NCBI GenBank assembly: GCA_946902985.2
Contig: OX336395.1
Location: forward strand, 13,246,708 to 13,310,707
DNA from: Meconema thalassinum
Taxonomy: Eukaryota > Arthropoda > Insecta > Orthoptera > Tettigoniidae
Length of the DNA: 64,000 nucleotides
Direction: 5' to 3'
Shown here: one piece after another, positions 37,204 to 46,971 of the stretch
Numbering within the stretch: position 1 is the stretch's first letter
Layout: each line of letters starts with the position of its first letter
Notes under the pieces: generated by a model
Seen by the model: the letters and a program-made list of their open reading frames with translations, nothing else
Told to the model about the DNA's origin: nothing
Databases searched by the model: none
Translations under genes and position numbers: made by a program

Positions 37204-39377
37204 ATTGTTGTAGGTATTTCAAGGGTGACCAATTCATTTTGTAGATTTTCTTTAGAATAACTCATGCTATTATTCCGTCTATTTTAGAAATTTCTTTGTA
37301 ATTTTCATTTACGTCAACGTGTGTCGTTTTAGACGTAATTTTACTTGTATTTCGACGTAGATATTTCGTTTTAGTATTTCTTTAGGAACGTTTAACATAC
37401 TCACTGTTGACGAAAACTGTTTATGCAAGGGAATGCTTCGATCGTTACACTTGCGTGATAAGCAATTTGTTTACCTCAATATTGCTAGGTTACATCGTTA
37501 TTCAACGAAAGCACTTATGTAAAATGATATAACACTGTTAAATAACATTTTAAGAAGACAGAGTTAAACTGCAACAATGTTAAATTATTATAAACAATAA
37601 TATTGTACAAGAACAATTCCAATTGTGGAATGTCAACATTATATGACGTTAATTCAGTCATGGATAATTGCTGTAACCGATATAAATGTCAGATAGGATT
37701 ACGTTGTTGACAATGGAAGTCCAGTGATGCCTATAATGAGCAACAATTATTTTGCAATAAATTGCTGTAACGAAATTACAGACCAGGAGACTTATAGATC
37801 TACCTGAAGTCTAATATGTGTTGAAACAAGTTTAAATATGAATAGTTGATTCATGAATGTTTATCAGAAGCGGAAAGAAAAGCTTTATTGTTATTAAATG
37901 GGAAAGACGAGCGGACTACCGTTTAACGTGGAAATATAGTATGTTCAAAAGGTTTATGAACGAAATGTATTAATGCAATTTACGTGGAATGTTATACTGG
38001 ATGTACAGTTGTGAACAAGAATATTAATGATGTTTAGAGCATGAAGATAATTAATTTAGAGATGAGGAGGTTAGGAGTGCGTCATGAACCGTATGACACA
38101 GGTAGTGTTTACCTAGTAGGACCACTGATTCTTCTACAAGTATGTAGCAAGATGGGTTTGTATTGGAGGAATGCCGTGCAGTATTAATGCAATGATCATT
38201 GTTGAGAAGAGAGAAAGGAAATATGTCATGTTTGGAAAGCGTAGTTGACGCTAATACGAAGTGTTGTTCACGTACATGAAAGGAATATGAGTATTGCCGC
38301 GTTGGAGCAAAGTATTACTACAGTGTGTTGGAAAAGTAACTGACATTAGGATTGTACAGTATTTGTGTGTTTATCATGTCAGTCAGCGTTATTATCAAAT
38401 CCACGACTTCTATTATGTAATCACGTAGTGCCGTCTCGATCTTTGATGTTATTATTATTATTCATTGCTGTGACAATCTAGAACTATAATCAACTTAACC
38501 GTTTGTTATAAATAGTTCAACTAACTACGACAGAAACTCAAGTGATACTAGAATTCATTATTTTGTGAACAAGTGTTGGAAAGAATTGTTTGTAAGACAG
38601 AAGCGCTTATAGATTGACAGATCACGTCAGATCTAGTACATATTTTTGAATACCGTGCTGGACACGGTAATTTCACTTATATAAATATATTAGTATCCTT
38701 ATAGTTGATATCTTATTCAGTTTATATTCACGTGTGAAACAGATACGTGTATATAGTAGGGTTTTGTATTGTAAAAATAATTTCTTTGGAGAACAGCTGA
38801 TCTCAGATCAGACTGCTCATTGTGAACGAGTCACAGGGTGACTCTTAAGTGCATCAATTCTATATTTATTTTGAATATGACGTACATGCAACGTAATTCT
38901 TATCGATACTGCATTTTAAGGGTAGAAAGTTTATCTACCAGCTTATATAATAATAGTTTCATTTTTATTCAATTTATTGGTGATAGGGAACGTTATATGT
39001 CTGTAAAATTGTAGTAAATGCACCTCAGGCACTATTTGGTTTGCCTGTTCATATTTTTATAGAAACTGATCATCATTTCATTTCGCAATCGACGTGCGAT
39101 AATACTGCCAGTTAGTTACTAGAACTCACTTAGTCTCAACTTCACCGTTCACGATCGAGATTCAAGCTTCTCGTACTACCATTTTGTTATGGATATTGAT
39201 TTGCAAGTAAATGCGTAACTGATTAGTTGTGTTATTGCATGACTGTATGCGTCAACGGTTTCCTAGTCATTCAACCAGTAGGGAAGTGTTGATGTATCTG
39301 GCTGGGTATCGACGTCCTTACAATCCTTTTCCATCTTAGCGGATATAAGAGGTGGCTAATGTGAGATTCGGGCGCAG
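37204..39377. other. AT-rich arm segment without coding sequence
   Basis: The mirror of 9167-11316. No gene is seen. It ends at 39377 where the repeat element with GGCGGCGATATAAAAC-like blocks begins. Confidence 0.6.
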
Positions 39378-41405
39378 TATGTGTTGCAAAATTTAGTAGA
39401 GATCAGATGATTAAGTTGGTCGTAATTTGATTTAAGCCTTTTACATTTGGGTGGCCGCCATTACGTTTCCGTCTAGATGGCGGCGATATAAAACACGACA
39501 CTGGAGTGCCTTTTGCTAGTGCTACCTCTGTACCAAATTTCGTTCAATTCGATTCACCGTGTTTGAATTGATAGGGGGAATAGATCTGCACACATACATG
39601 GCCTCCATCTGAAACAATTGGGCTGCTGACCTTTTAGTTTAGCAAAAAGACGCTCGCCATATGAATATATGTTGTTGAAAAAAATGGTAGAGATCGGATG
39701 ATTAGGTTAGTCGTAATTTGATTTAAGCTTTGAACATTTGGGTGGCCGCCATTACGTTTCCGCCAAGATGGCGGCAATATAAAACATGACACTGAGGTGC
39801 TCGTTGCTAGTGCTACCTATGCACCAAGTGTAGTTCAATTCGGTTTCACCGTGTTTTGAATTGATAGGGGGAATCTATTTGCACACATACATGGCCGCCA
39901 TCTGCAAACTATTGGGCTGATGATCTTGTAGTTTGGTCAAAATATGCTTCCCAGATAATGGTATAGGCGACTTCGGTGGCGTAGTTGGTAGCATGCTAAG
40001 TTTCTATGCCCAAGATCGCGGGTTCAAATCCGGATGTTTTAGTCGTCGGATGTTTAAGTGCGTTAAAATCCCTCAGAATGCCTTCCTTCGGAGGGGAAGT
40101 AAAGCCGGCGGTCCCATGTCATAGAATTATGGCATGCAAAAGAACCTTCCACTAATTACACCTGTGTGAAGCTAAATTGTATGGGTTAAACATGTGAACA
40201 ACGCTCTTAGGTTCCTACGTTCGTTGCTAAGAGCCGAATGCGGTGGCGTCTGGTAGCTAAGTTCTGAACTGTAGTCGTTGACGGTGGCGTTTGGCAGCAA
40301 AAGTAGGAACTATTTGAAACATGCGAAAGTCTGCAGTCCATACTTGAAGTACAAATTAGTGTGTGTTATCTGTTTTTTAATTCAATTAAGGACTGCAGAC
40401 TTGATGTGTGTACAATTATCACTGGTTATCAGACAGATTCTACACACACCCAAAGTACACGGGGCTACATGACCGCGTTGTCAGAGCCCTCATACTTAAG
40501 AACCAACCAATCATAATGGTATGTTGTTGCAAAATTCGGTAGAGATCAGATTATTAGGTTGGTCATAATTTGATTTATGCTTTTAACATTTGGGTGGCCG
40601 CCATTACGTTTTCGTCAACATGGTGGCGATATAAACATGACACTGAGGTGCCCTTTGCTAGTGCTACCCCTGTACTACATTTTGTTCAATTCGGTTTCAC
40701 CGTGTTTGAATAGATAGGGGGAATCGATTTGCGCACATACATGGCCGCTATCCGCAAATTATTGGGTTGATGAACTTGTAGTTTGGTCAAAAGAGTTTTC
40801 ATTCATAATGGTATAATGTTGCAAAATTTGGTGGAGATCAGATTATTAGTTTGGTCATAATTTGATTTATGCTTTTAACATTTGGGTTGCCGCCATTACG
40901 TTTTCGTCAAGATGGCGGCGATATAAAACATGACGCTAAAGTGTCCTATGCTAGTGCTACTTCTGCACCAAGTTTTGCTCAATTCGGCTTCACCGTGTTT
41001 GATATTGATAGGGAGAATCTATTTGCACACATACATGTCCGCCATCTGCAAACTATTGGGCTGATGACCTTGTAGTTTAGTCAAAAGACACTTGCCAAAA
41101 AGACATACGTTGTTGCAAAATTTGGTAGAGATCGGATGATGCGGTAAGCCGTAATTTGATTTAAGCTTTGGACATTTGGGAGGCCGCCATTACGTTTTCG
41201 TCAAGATGATGGCGATATAAAACATGACACTGAGGAGCTTTTAGCTAGTACCTCTGTACCAAATTTTGTTCAATTCGGTTTCACGGTGTTCGAATTGATA
41301 GGGGGGACACACATTCAGAGTACACACTCTCATACACACACAAGTTTTGGTCCTGTGTAGATCTCATAAGTCTACTTTCATTTTTTGCAAAAATCGAAAG
41401 TAGGC
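39378..41405 (+). repeat. Noncoding repeat element with 3' hairpin end (right arm)
   Basis: Degenerate units of about 400 bp contain GTGGCCGCCATTACGTTTTC, ATGGCGGCGATATAAA, CAATTCGGTTTCACCGTG and ATAGGGGGAATC. The 3' end at 41290-41405 has GGGGGGACACACATTC, then a hairpin CTACTTTC...GAAAGTAG followed by GCTAA. A second copy of this type of end lies at 51960-52035. A terminal hairpin followed by CTRR recalls Helitrons, but no TC start or Rep/helicase gene is seen. Confidence 0.75.
39965..40512 (+). mobile_element. Long tRNA-headed SINE with hairpin tail (right arm)
   Basis: The 548-bp element is bounded by a perfect 10-bp target duplication, ATAATGGTAT, at 39955-39964 and 40513-40522. The head has GGCGTAGTTGGTAGCATG (A box) and GGGTTCAAATCCGG (B box). 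The tail holds a stem GTCTGCAGTCC (40331) with GGACTGCAGAC (about 40390) around an AT-rich loop. At nearly 550 bp it is long for a SINE, so a nested palindromic insertion in the tail is possible. Confidence 0.8.
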
Positions 41406-41447
41406 TAATAAAGACAGCCATGAAGCCATTCTACAGTTTTGCCATAT

Positions 41448-41685
41448 TGTGGGAAACGGTTTCCAGATCATGACACTTACAAGCATCGAAATAGAACTGA
41501 ATTATTTATTAAAAACAATGAAACTGATTAAAATACAGTAGAGAATTAAGGGGATGTGTTTCGCGGCTCGTCGGAACTCGGAATATTGCTTCTCTTCTTT
41601 TTATTCTCAGACAATGGCGCTGAGCTTACTCCTGCGCCCGCTAGATCCCATACTCGGCCTTCTTGATCCTCATCCGGCTCCCACA
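41448..41685 (-). repeat. 3' LTR of gypsy element
   Basis: 238 bp, TGTGGGAAACGG at the left edge and GGCTCCCACA at the right. One mismatch to the 5' LTR (GCTTCTC here, GCATCTC there). The last part of the pol frame runs into it. Confidence 0.95.
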
Positions 41686-43837
41686 CTTGGCCGTCCTGAT
41701 CCTCATCCGACCCGGATGAAGAAGATCCGCCCGGCCAGGGCCTCATGAACTCCGCACAGGACGATGTGATTCTTGGTCCAGCATGGTCTCCTTCTCTGCT
41801 GACGTCATATGTGTCGTTGAGTTTTACTCGAGTCACTCGATAAGGTCCTAGACTTTTGGTTTTTAGTTTCAGATGTGGACCGATCTGAGTGCGTTTGATG
41901 GCAACCAGGTCGTCGACCTGATACTTCTTAGGCTCCTTACGTCGTCGGTTGAATTCAGCACGATTTTCAGATTGTACATTTTCTATCTGCTTTTTTGCAT
42001 CTTCTCTCATCTGATCACGTTTTTCGTTGAACGAATCGATCAGTTCCTCTTCGATGAGTTGCACTATACGTAGATCATTTTGGTTGTGCATTCTGGCTCC
42101 TGTCAGCAGCTCGAAAGGTGACATTCCGATGCTCCTCTGGAACGTAGAGTTGATAGCTCGTTGGACGGATGGTACAACCTTGTACCATTTTGTTGGATCG
42201 TCAATGCTAAGTTTAGCGATGATCTTGGTCACTGTTGAGTTGACTCTCTCGATTTGACCATTGGCTCTTGGCAGTCCAGCTGTGATCAAGACGTGCTTGA
42301 TACCCTGCGATTTACAGTAGTCATGGAACTCATGGGAGGTGAACGATGGCCCCCTGTCGGTGATCACTTGAACTGGGTTTCCAAAGTTCGTCCTCTGAAA
42401 CTCCATCTTTTCAATCATCTCGGCCGATTTGGTAGTTTTCACAGGATACAGCCAGGTGAACTTCGTGAAGGCGTCTATCACACAGAAGATGTGTTCATAT
42501 CCCTTGTGTGTAGACTTAAGTGGTCCAATGTGATCCATGTGGTAGGTGTGCAAAGGCACACTCTCCTTGAACATCGGATGTAACCAACCTTCTTCCTTGC
42601 CTGCCTTCCTGTTAACCACCAGACACTTCACACAGTTGGCTATGACTCGTTTCACCTTGTTGGCCAAGTCTGGAATATAATATTCCTGCTTCACGTCTTC
42701 TTCAGTCCTTTTAACAGCGTAGTGTCCCTTCTCTTGTGCATCTCTGATGATTTCATGGTGCATTGCCCGCGGGACCACCAACGTCTCTCGCCCGTCAACA
42801 AATTTAAATAGCAGTCCATCTCTGACGATGAAGTTTTCGTAAGGCCCTTTCTCCAGTGTCGCTTTTATCGCTGTCAATCCTTCGTCTTTTCTCTGGGCAA
42901 TTTTGATCCTCGCTGCAAGGCCATCAGGGAATCCAAACATCACTGCTGGGCATCGGCTCAAGGCGTCGACATGTTTCATCCTGGTTGCAGTTCGGTGTTC
43001 GATGGTATAGTCAAACTCCTCCAAGGCCATAGCCCATCTAGCTACTCGTGGGACCAGGCCCCTTTTGTGCATTGTCTTTTGGAATGCCATACAGTCAGTC
43101 ACAATCTTGAACGGAATTCCATTTTTCTTTTTGACTACCACTTGGCATGTATATTCTGATTGACCCGGTTCTATGATATCTTCCTCCAGCCACGCCTCGA
43201 CTTGCTCATCGACAAATTCGTTCTCAAGCGGTGCCATTCGTCTGGGCCTGCTAAATATCGGTTTTTCTTCTTTCAATGTGATCTTCATCTTGACATCAGT
43301 AGATTTCTTCTTCTTTGGTACATATCTCGCTACCAAATCCTTGATCTGTGCCCTTTTTTCCTCATCAACGCAGTTCTCGATATCAAATTCCTGTTCGTCG
43401 GCTACCCTGATCACCATCATTGGGACCTCTAGTTTCTTGATGGTAACTCCTTGCTTGCTCAGGATGACCTCACCCTGATCTAATAGATCGTTACCAATAA
43501 CCATGTCCCACTCCATAGTATCATCAGAAACAACATAAACGTTGGTTTGGAACTCCAGCTCGTCTATTTCAACGACTGTTGTGAAGTAACCTTGAGGAGC
43601 AACAAAACCATTACCGAATCCTTTCAAAACGAGATCCGTGCTCTTCAATCCTGGGGAGCCCATGGTCTTATAGATGTTTTGTCGCAGTAGGTTATAAGGA
43701 CTGCCATAGTCGATAAGTGCCTGAAGTTTCTGCTGACCCAAACTAACCTCTTTGAACTTGAGGCAGCTTTTCTTTTCATCAATAAGATTGATACCTTGAT
43801 TATTCCTCTTATCGTTCTTCCTCTCTTTTTTTTGCAC
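41546..43837 (-). CDS. pol: gypsy pol with RT deleted: protease, partial RNase H, integrase, tail
   Basis: The single open frame has about 763 codons. A retropepsin region near residues 38-130 has ALIDYGSPYNLL, where the usual D-T/S-G is D-Y-G. At 200-240 is the sequence just before the RT (FVDEQVEAWLEEDIIEP, ending VVVKKKN). The frame then jumps directly to GIPFKIVTDCMAF and EFDYTIEHR (late RNase H), so RT and early RNase H are missing without a frameshift. Integrase follows: zinc ligands His361, His372, Cys402 and Cys405, and core triad Asp435, Asp494 and Glu530 with 35-residue spacing. The C-terminal part is basic and then acidic (EDQDGQVWEPDEDQ). It is expressed by -1 frameshift from gag, not from its own start. 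Confidence 0.9.
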   Translation of the reverse strand: MQKKERKNDKRNNQGINLIDEKKSCLKFKEVSLGQQKLQALIDYGSPYNLLRQNIYKTMGSPGLKSTDLVLKGFGNGFVAPQGYFTTVVEIDELEFQTNVYVVSDDTMEWDMVIGNDLLDQGEVILSKQGVTIKKLEVPMMVIRVADEQEFDIENCVDEEKRAQIKDLVARYVPKKKKSTDVKMKITLKEEKPIFSRPRRMAPLENEFVDEQVEAWLEEDIIEPGQSEYTCQVVVKKKNGIPFKIVTDCMAFQKTMHKRGLVPRVARWAMALEEFDYTIEHRTATRMKHVDALSRCPAVMFGFPDGLAARIKIAQRKDEGLTAIKATLEKGPYENFIVRDGLLFKFVDGRETLVVPRAMHHEIIRDAQEKGHYAVKRTEEDVKQEYYIPDLANKVKRVIANCVKCLVVNRKAGKEEGWLHPMFKESVPLHTYHMDHIGPLKSTHKGYEHIFCVIDAFTKFTWLYPVKTTKSAEMIEKMEFQRTNFGNPVQVITDRGPSFTSHEFHDYCKSQGIKHVLITAGLPRANGQIERVNSTVTKIIAKLSIDDPTKWYKVVPSVQRAINSTFQRSIGMSPFELLTGARMHNQNDLRIVQLIEEELIDSFNEKRDQMREDAKKQIENVQSENRAEFNRRRKEPKKYQVDDLVAIKRTQIGPHLKLKTKSLGPYRVTRVKLNDTYDVSREGDHAGPRITSSCAEFMRPWPGGSSSSGSDEDQDGQVWEPDEDQEGRVWDLAGAGVSSAPLSENKKKRSNIPSSDEPRNTSP
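43825..43834 (-). promoter_or_regulatory. Probable gag-pol -1 frameshift site
   Basis: An A8 run on the minus strand followed by G contains the heptamer A AAA AAG in the gag frame. A -1 slip at it leads exactly into the pol frame, which has no ATG near its start. A downstream stimulatory structure was not examined. Confidence 0.6.
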
Positions 43838-45006
43838 TCGGATGAAATGTGGCCAAACTCATTGCAGTTGAAACATCTCTTGCCTTTATCCTTGTGCTCA
43901 CATTCCTTTGAGCTATGACCAGATCCACCGCAATTATAACATCTATCTCCACTATTCACCTCTTTCTTCTTTGTACTGCCCCAGCACTTTCCGTCCTTCT
44001 CGTTGGCACTCTTGGCACTTCCTTGAAAATTACTGTTATTATACTTTGTGCTTTTCTTTGGCAAAGACCTAGATGTTAGGCCCCTTAAAACAACAATTAT
44101 CATCATTATTATTATCTTTGGCAAAGACTTCACTGCCATCTCATAACTTTTCATTTTCTCCTTGAAATCCTTGGAATTTTTTGCTCCATAGAGAAGAAGT
44201 TTTTATCCTGAATCGTCCTCGATCCCATCAATCACGTACTGACGCAGAGAAACTTGCTCAACATCACCTCTACTGGCGATTTCCTTCATCACAAGAAAGT
44301 ACTCCTGTAGAGATTCGTCGCGCTTTTTTCGTCGCTGGGTTAACAACTTGTGAATTTCTGCACTGCTTGCCGCCACGTCAAACTCCTCTTTCAAGGCCTT
44401 CTTCAGTGCAGTCCAGGACGTCAGTCCTTTCTCACCTTGAATAAAAAGCTTAGCTAAACCATCGAGTGATTTCTTAGCGAAAATAAACTTTTGCAGCTCA
44501 CTCCATCCCATCAAGATTGACGTCTCCTCAAAATCTGCGATCCATTTCTTCACTGGGTAACTATCCTTACCGTTAAATGTTTTCATAGCGCCCTCTACGT
44601 CGCGGAACGACAATGAAAACTTATGTTGTTCTCTATACCTTCTGTGCTGGTCTTCCTCTTCGTCTTCGTCATCATCGTCTATATTAGTTGCGAGTTCATC
44701 CAAATTTCTCAAGTAATAACAAATGGTGTTAATCATTACCTCCTTTGTCCCGATCTCGGTATTAAGAATCTCAGAAACACGCAACAGATCAGCCTTGGAA
44801 AATGTTTCTTCGATAAATTTCTTCTTAGCTTCCTCTTCAATGGAATTTTCGTCAAAATCGAATCCAGGAAACTCTCGCAGTCGCTTTCGATTCTTCCTGT
44901 CGTCTGGTATATGCTCGAAAACGACGTTATGTAAAACTTTGATTGCTTTGACCGGAGCATCACTTATGTTCTTATTTATTTTCTCTATTGCACCGAGTGT
45001 AGTCAT
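43826..45006 (-). pseudogene. gag: gypsy gag with one premature stop
   Basis: The frame starts at ATG 45006. A capsid-like region contains a TFNGKDSYPVKKWIADFE segment and LTSWTALKKALKEEF, as in Ty3/gypsy gag. A TAA at 44203-44205 interrupts it, after which the same frame resumes (KLLLYGAKNS). It continues to two CCHC knuckles, CYNCGGSGHSSKEC and CFNCNEFGHISSEC, each C-X2-C-X4-H-X4-C, and an A-rich slip site. A 60-bp insertion-plus-duplication (44069-44128) keeps the frame open. With the stop, this copy would make only a capsid part. Confidence 0.85.
44069..44115 (+). mobile_element. 47-bp retroposon tail nested in gag
   Basis: The direct repeat CTTTGGCAAAGAC (44056-44068 and 44116-44128) flanks 47 bp reading GGCCCCTTAAAACAACAATT then ATCATCATTATTATTAT, a typical 3' end of an insect SINE/LINE. 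Insert plus duplication is 60 bp, so it adds 20 codons in frame. Confidence 0.8.
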
Positions 45007-45269
45007 CTTATTTGTTTACTCACGTCTATCAAGTAGATTTCCGTCAATATCACTTCCTCAAAACCTCGCTATCAAACCTGTTTAACCTCATTCACCAAAC
45101 CGGTGATATTTGTAGGTGATATCGTTGAATACCGCTTCCCGTCATCTCGTCGTCAGCGTCGTAGGTAACAGCAACAAATATGATTAGCCGTCCACTTCGT
45201 CAAAAATAGCGTTGTATTTTGCGTCGTACTTCGTGTCGTGGATTGCGTCGTAACTCGTTGTTTCAGTCC

Positions 45270-45287
45270 ATCCCGGACGAGCCCCCA
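45270..45287 (-). other. Primer-binding site, tRNA-Pro type
   Basis: Two bases inside the 5' LTR the minus strand reads TGGGGGCTCGTCCGGGAT, identical to the classic tRNA-Pro primer-binding site. It fixes the element's orientation and the 5' LTR edge. Confidence 0.9.
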
Positions 45288-45289
45288 TT

Positions 45290-45527
45290 TGTGGGAAACG
45301 GTTTCCAGATCATGACACTTACAAGCATCGAAATAGAACTGAATTATTTATTAAAAACAATGAAACTGATTAAAATACAGTAGAGAATTAAGGGGATGTG
45401 TTTCGCGGCTCGTCGGAACTCGGAATATTGCATCTCTTCTTTTTATTCTCAGACAATGGCGCTGAGCTTACTCCTGCGCCCGCTAGATCCCATACTCGGC
45501 CTTCTTGATCCTCATCCGGCTCCCACA
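45290..45527 (-). repeat. 5' LTR of gypsy element
   Basis: 238 bp, same ends as the 3' LTR (TGTGGG...CCCACA on the plus strand). Directly followed by the ATAT target duplication at 45528. Confidence 0.95.
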
Positions 45528-45660
45528 ATATTAACAATTAATATTGTATCTTTAGTCGGTCAACTTAAAATAAAGACAGCCTTGAAGCCATTCTTCAGTG
45601 TTGCCACATTAACAATTAATATTGTGTCTTTAGTCGGTCAACATCAGAATCATTCCAATT
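45528..45660 (+). repeat. 78-bp tandem repeat interrupted by the gypsy element
   Basis: TTAACAATTAATATTGT occurs at 45531 and 45609 (78 bp apart). The left flank of the gypsy insertion (41408-41447, AAAGACAGCC...CCATTCT) is the same unit cut by the insertion. About 2.5 units in total. Confidence 0.8.
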
Positions 45661-46398
45661 ACCGTAAAATGGAAAAGAGACTGAACTAAATTACAAAGGA
45701 TTAAGATTTATAAAAATTATTGAGGACTATTGAAGAACGGATGACATGTTTTTGTTCGTCAAGCGAACATCATCAGATCCAAATAAACAAGACAAATACC
45801 TCTACAAAACACCATCAAACCTGCAGTGACTGCCCTCTGAAAACAAAATGCAAGAAAACCCGTTAGGAAACGTAGTGACTGTGGTAACTATTACTGAAAC
45901 ATATTAAGGCATTAATCTGAAATAAAAACTATTCATATTAATGTCGCAAAACTTAGATATGACTATACCATCAACAAATATAGTATTGTTCCCACAAACT
46001 AATCTATCTTCGTAGATTATAGATTCTCGCCGCTATGGATTAGCCCTTATGGTGCCGATATATATCGGTCGAGGGAGCATCTGATAAAAATGCCACTGGC
46101 CGATCCATGTATTTTTTTTGTTTTATTTCCAGACACACAGCGATTTAACTAGTGTAACGAAGACAACGCGGGAACCATTCCTTCTCAGATGATCTCGATA
46201 AGTTTAAGTTCCATGAATAACTGCATTTATAAAAGGTATTCTTTGAGCATGCTGCAGTCAACTGACTTCCCGCGTGTGTTATCTTCTGAAGTATGTGAGC
46301 TTATTAATATACGTGGTGATGAATATGGCTAGTTCCTTCAACGAAGGGGCAATAAATACGGTTTTTGTGCTAATTGCCCAGTCAAATTAGAATTTTTC
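45661..46398. other. Noncoding stretch present only in the right arm
   Basis: No gene is seen. TTGTTCGTCAAGCGAACATC near 45755 can pair with itself. The stretch lies within the 5.85 kb missing from the left arm. Confidence 0.4.
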
Positions 46399-46763
46399 GA
46401 GGAATTAATTTACAGAAAGCTGGAAGTCGTTTTAATACCTTCGTTTGGTCCTAAATGCATGTAGGCTAAGCGGAGTTTGCACCATCCCATGAGGTGTGCA
46501 TAACGTTTGGAACCCAAATAACGTTGAAATTGTTTCCCCTATTTTCAGATTTTTGCTTGTGGCTCGAAAACGGTACATCGGACGGAAAATATTAATCAGT
46601 TCCATATTAAAGAAGGTTAAAATCTGCGCCGAATGAACATCTGAACCTTCAAATTCGGCTCACTCGTATAGCCAAAATCGAAGGTTCAAAACTGGAAAAA
46701 CTTCTCATTTATGTGCAAACTTACATTTTGCGACGTACCAAGACCACATATCTTTGAAACAGA
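46399..46763 (+). repeat. Terminal inverted repeat, distal copy, of PIN-like/CXC unit
   Basis: About 365 bp that match 49265-49628 in inverted orientation and 4725-5090 in direct orientation, at roughly 80% by eye. Landmarks are GGAATTAATTTACAGAAAGC, GAGGTGTGCATAAC, CGGACGGAAAATATT and CAAACTTACATTTTGCGAC. It lies at the 3' side of the broken CXC gene, so gene and repeats together form a TIR-bounded unit of about 3.2 kb. Confidence 0.75.
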
Positions 46764-46971
46764 TTCTTCTGTTAAAAAACCCATAGAATACAGATGTAGA
46801 GCTGTAGATAATAAAATTTCACGTTATATAGACAATTTCGCTAAGTCCTTTTAATTTCAAATGACAAGTTAACTAATGTAATCACAACATTAATAATATT
46901 TAATGAAATTCCGAAAATAGCGAATCTTTCCGAAAAAAGGCATGTTCGTGTTATGACATAATGATGTAAGT

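Larger units (their letters stand above)
41448..45527 (-). mobile_element. Ty3/gypsy retrotransposon, young, internally deleted
   Basis: The element is 4.08 kb on the minus strand with two 238-bp LTRs that differ at one position in my alignment. It has a tRNA-Pro-type primer-binding site, gag with two zinc knuckles, and a pol lacking RT. The target duplication is ATAT (41444-41447 and 45528-45531). The site is confirmed by its interruption of a 78-bp tandem repeat whose next copy reads through the same bases uninterrupted. Near-identical LTRs mean recent insertion, yet the RT deletion makes it dependent on another copy for reverse transcription. Confidence 0.95.

Noticed and set aside
41873..45085. 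Plus-strand frames across the gypsy element
   Set aside because: They are antisense to gag and pol, which run on the minus strand.
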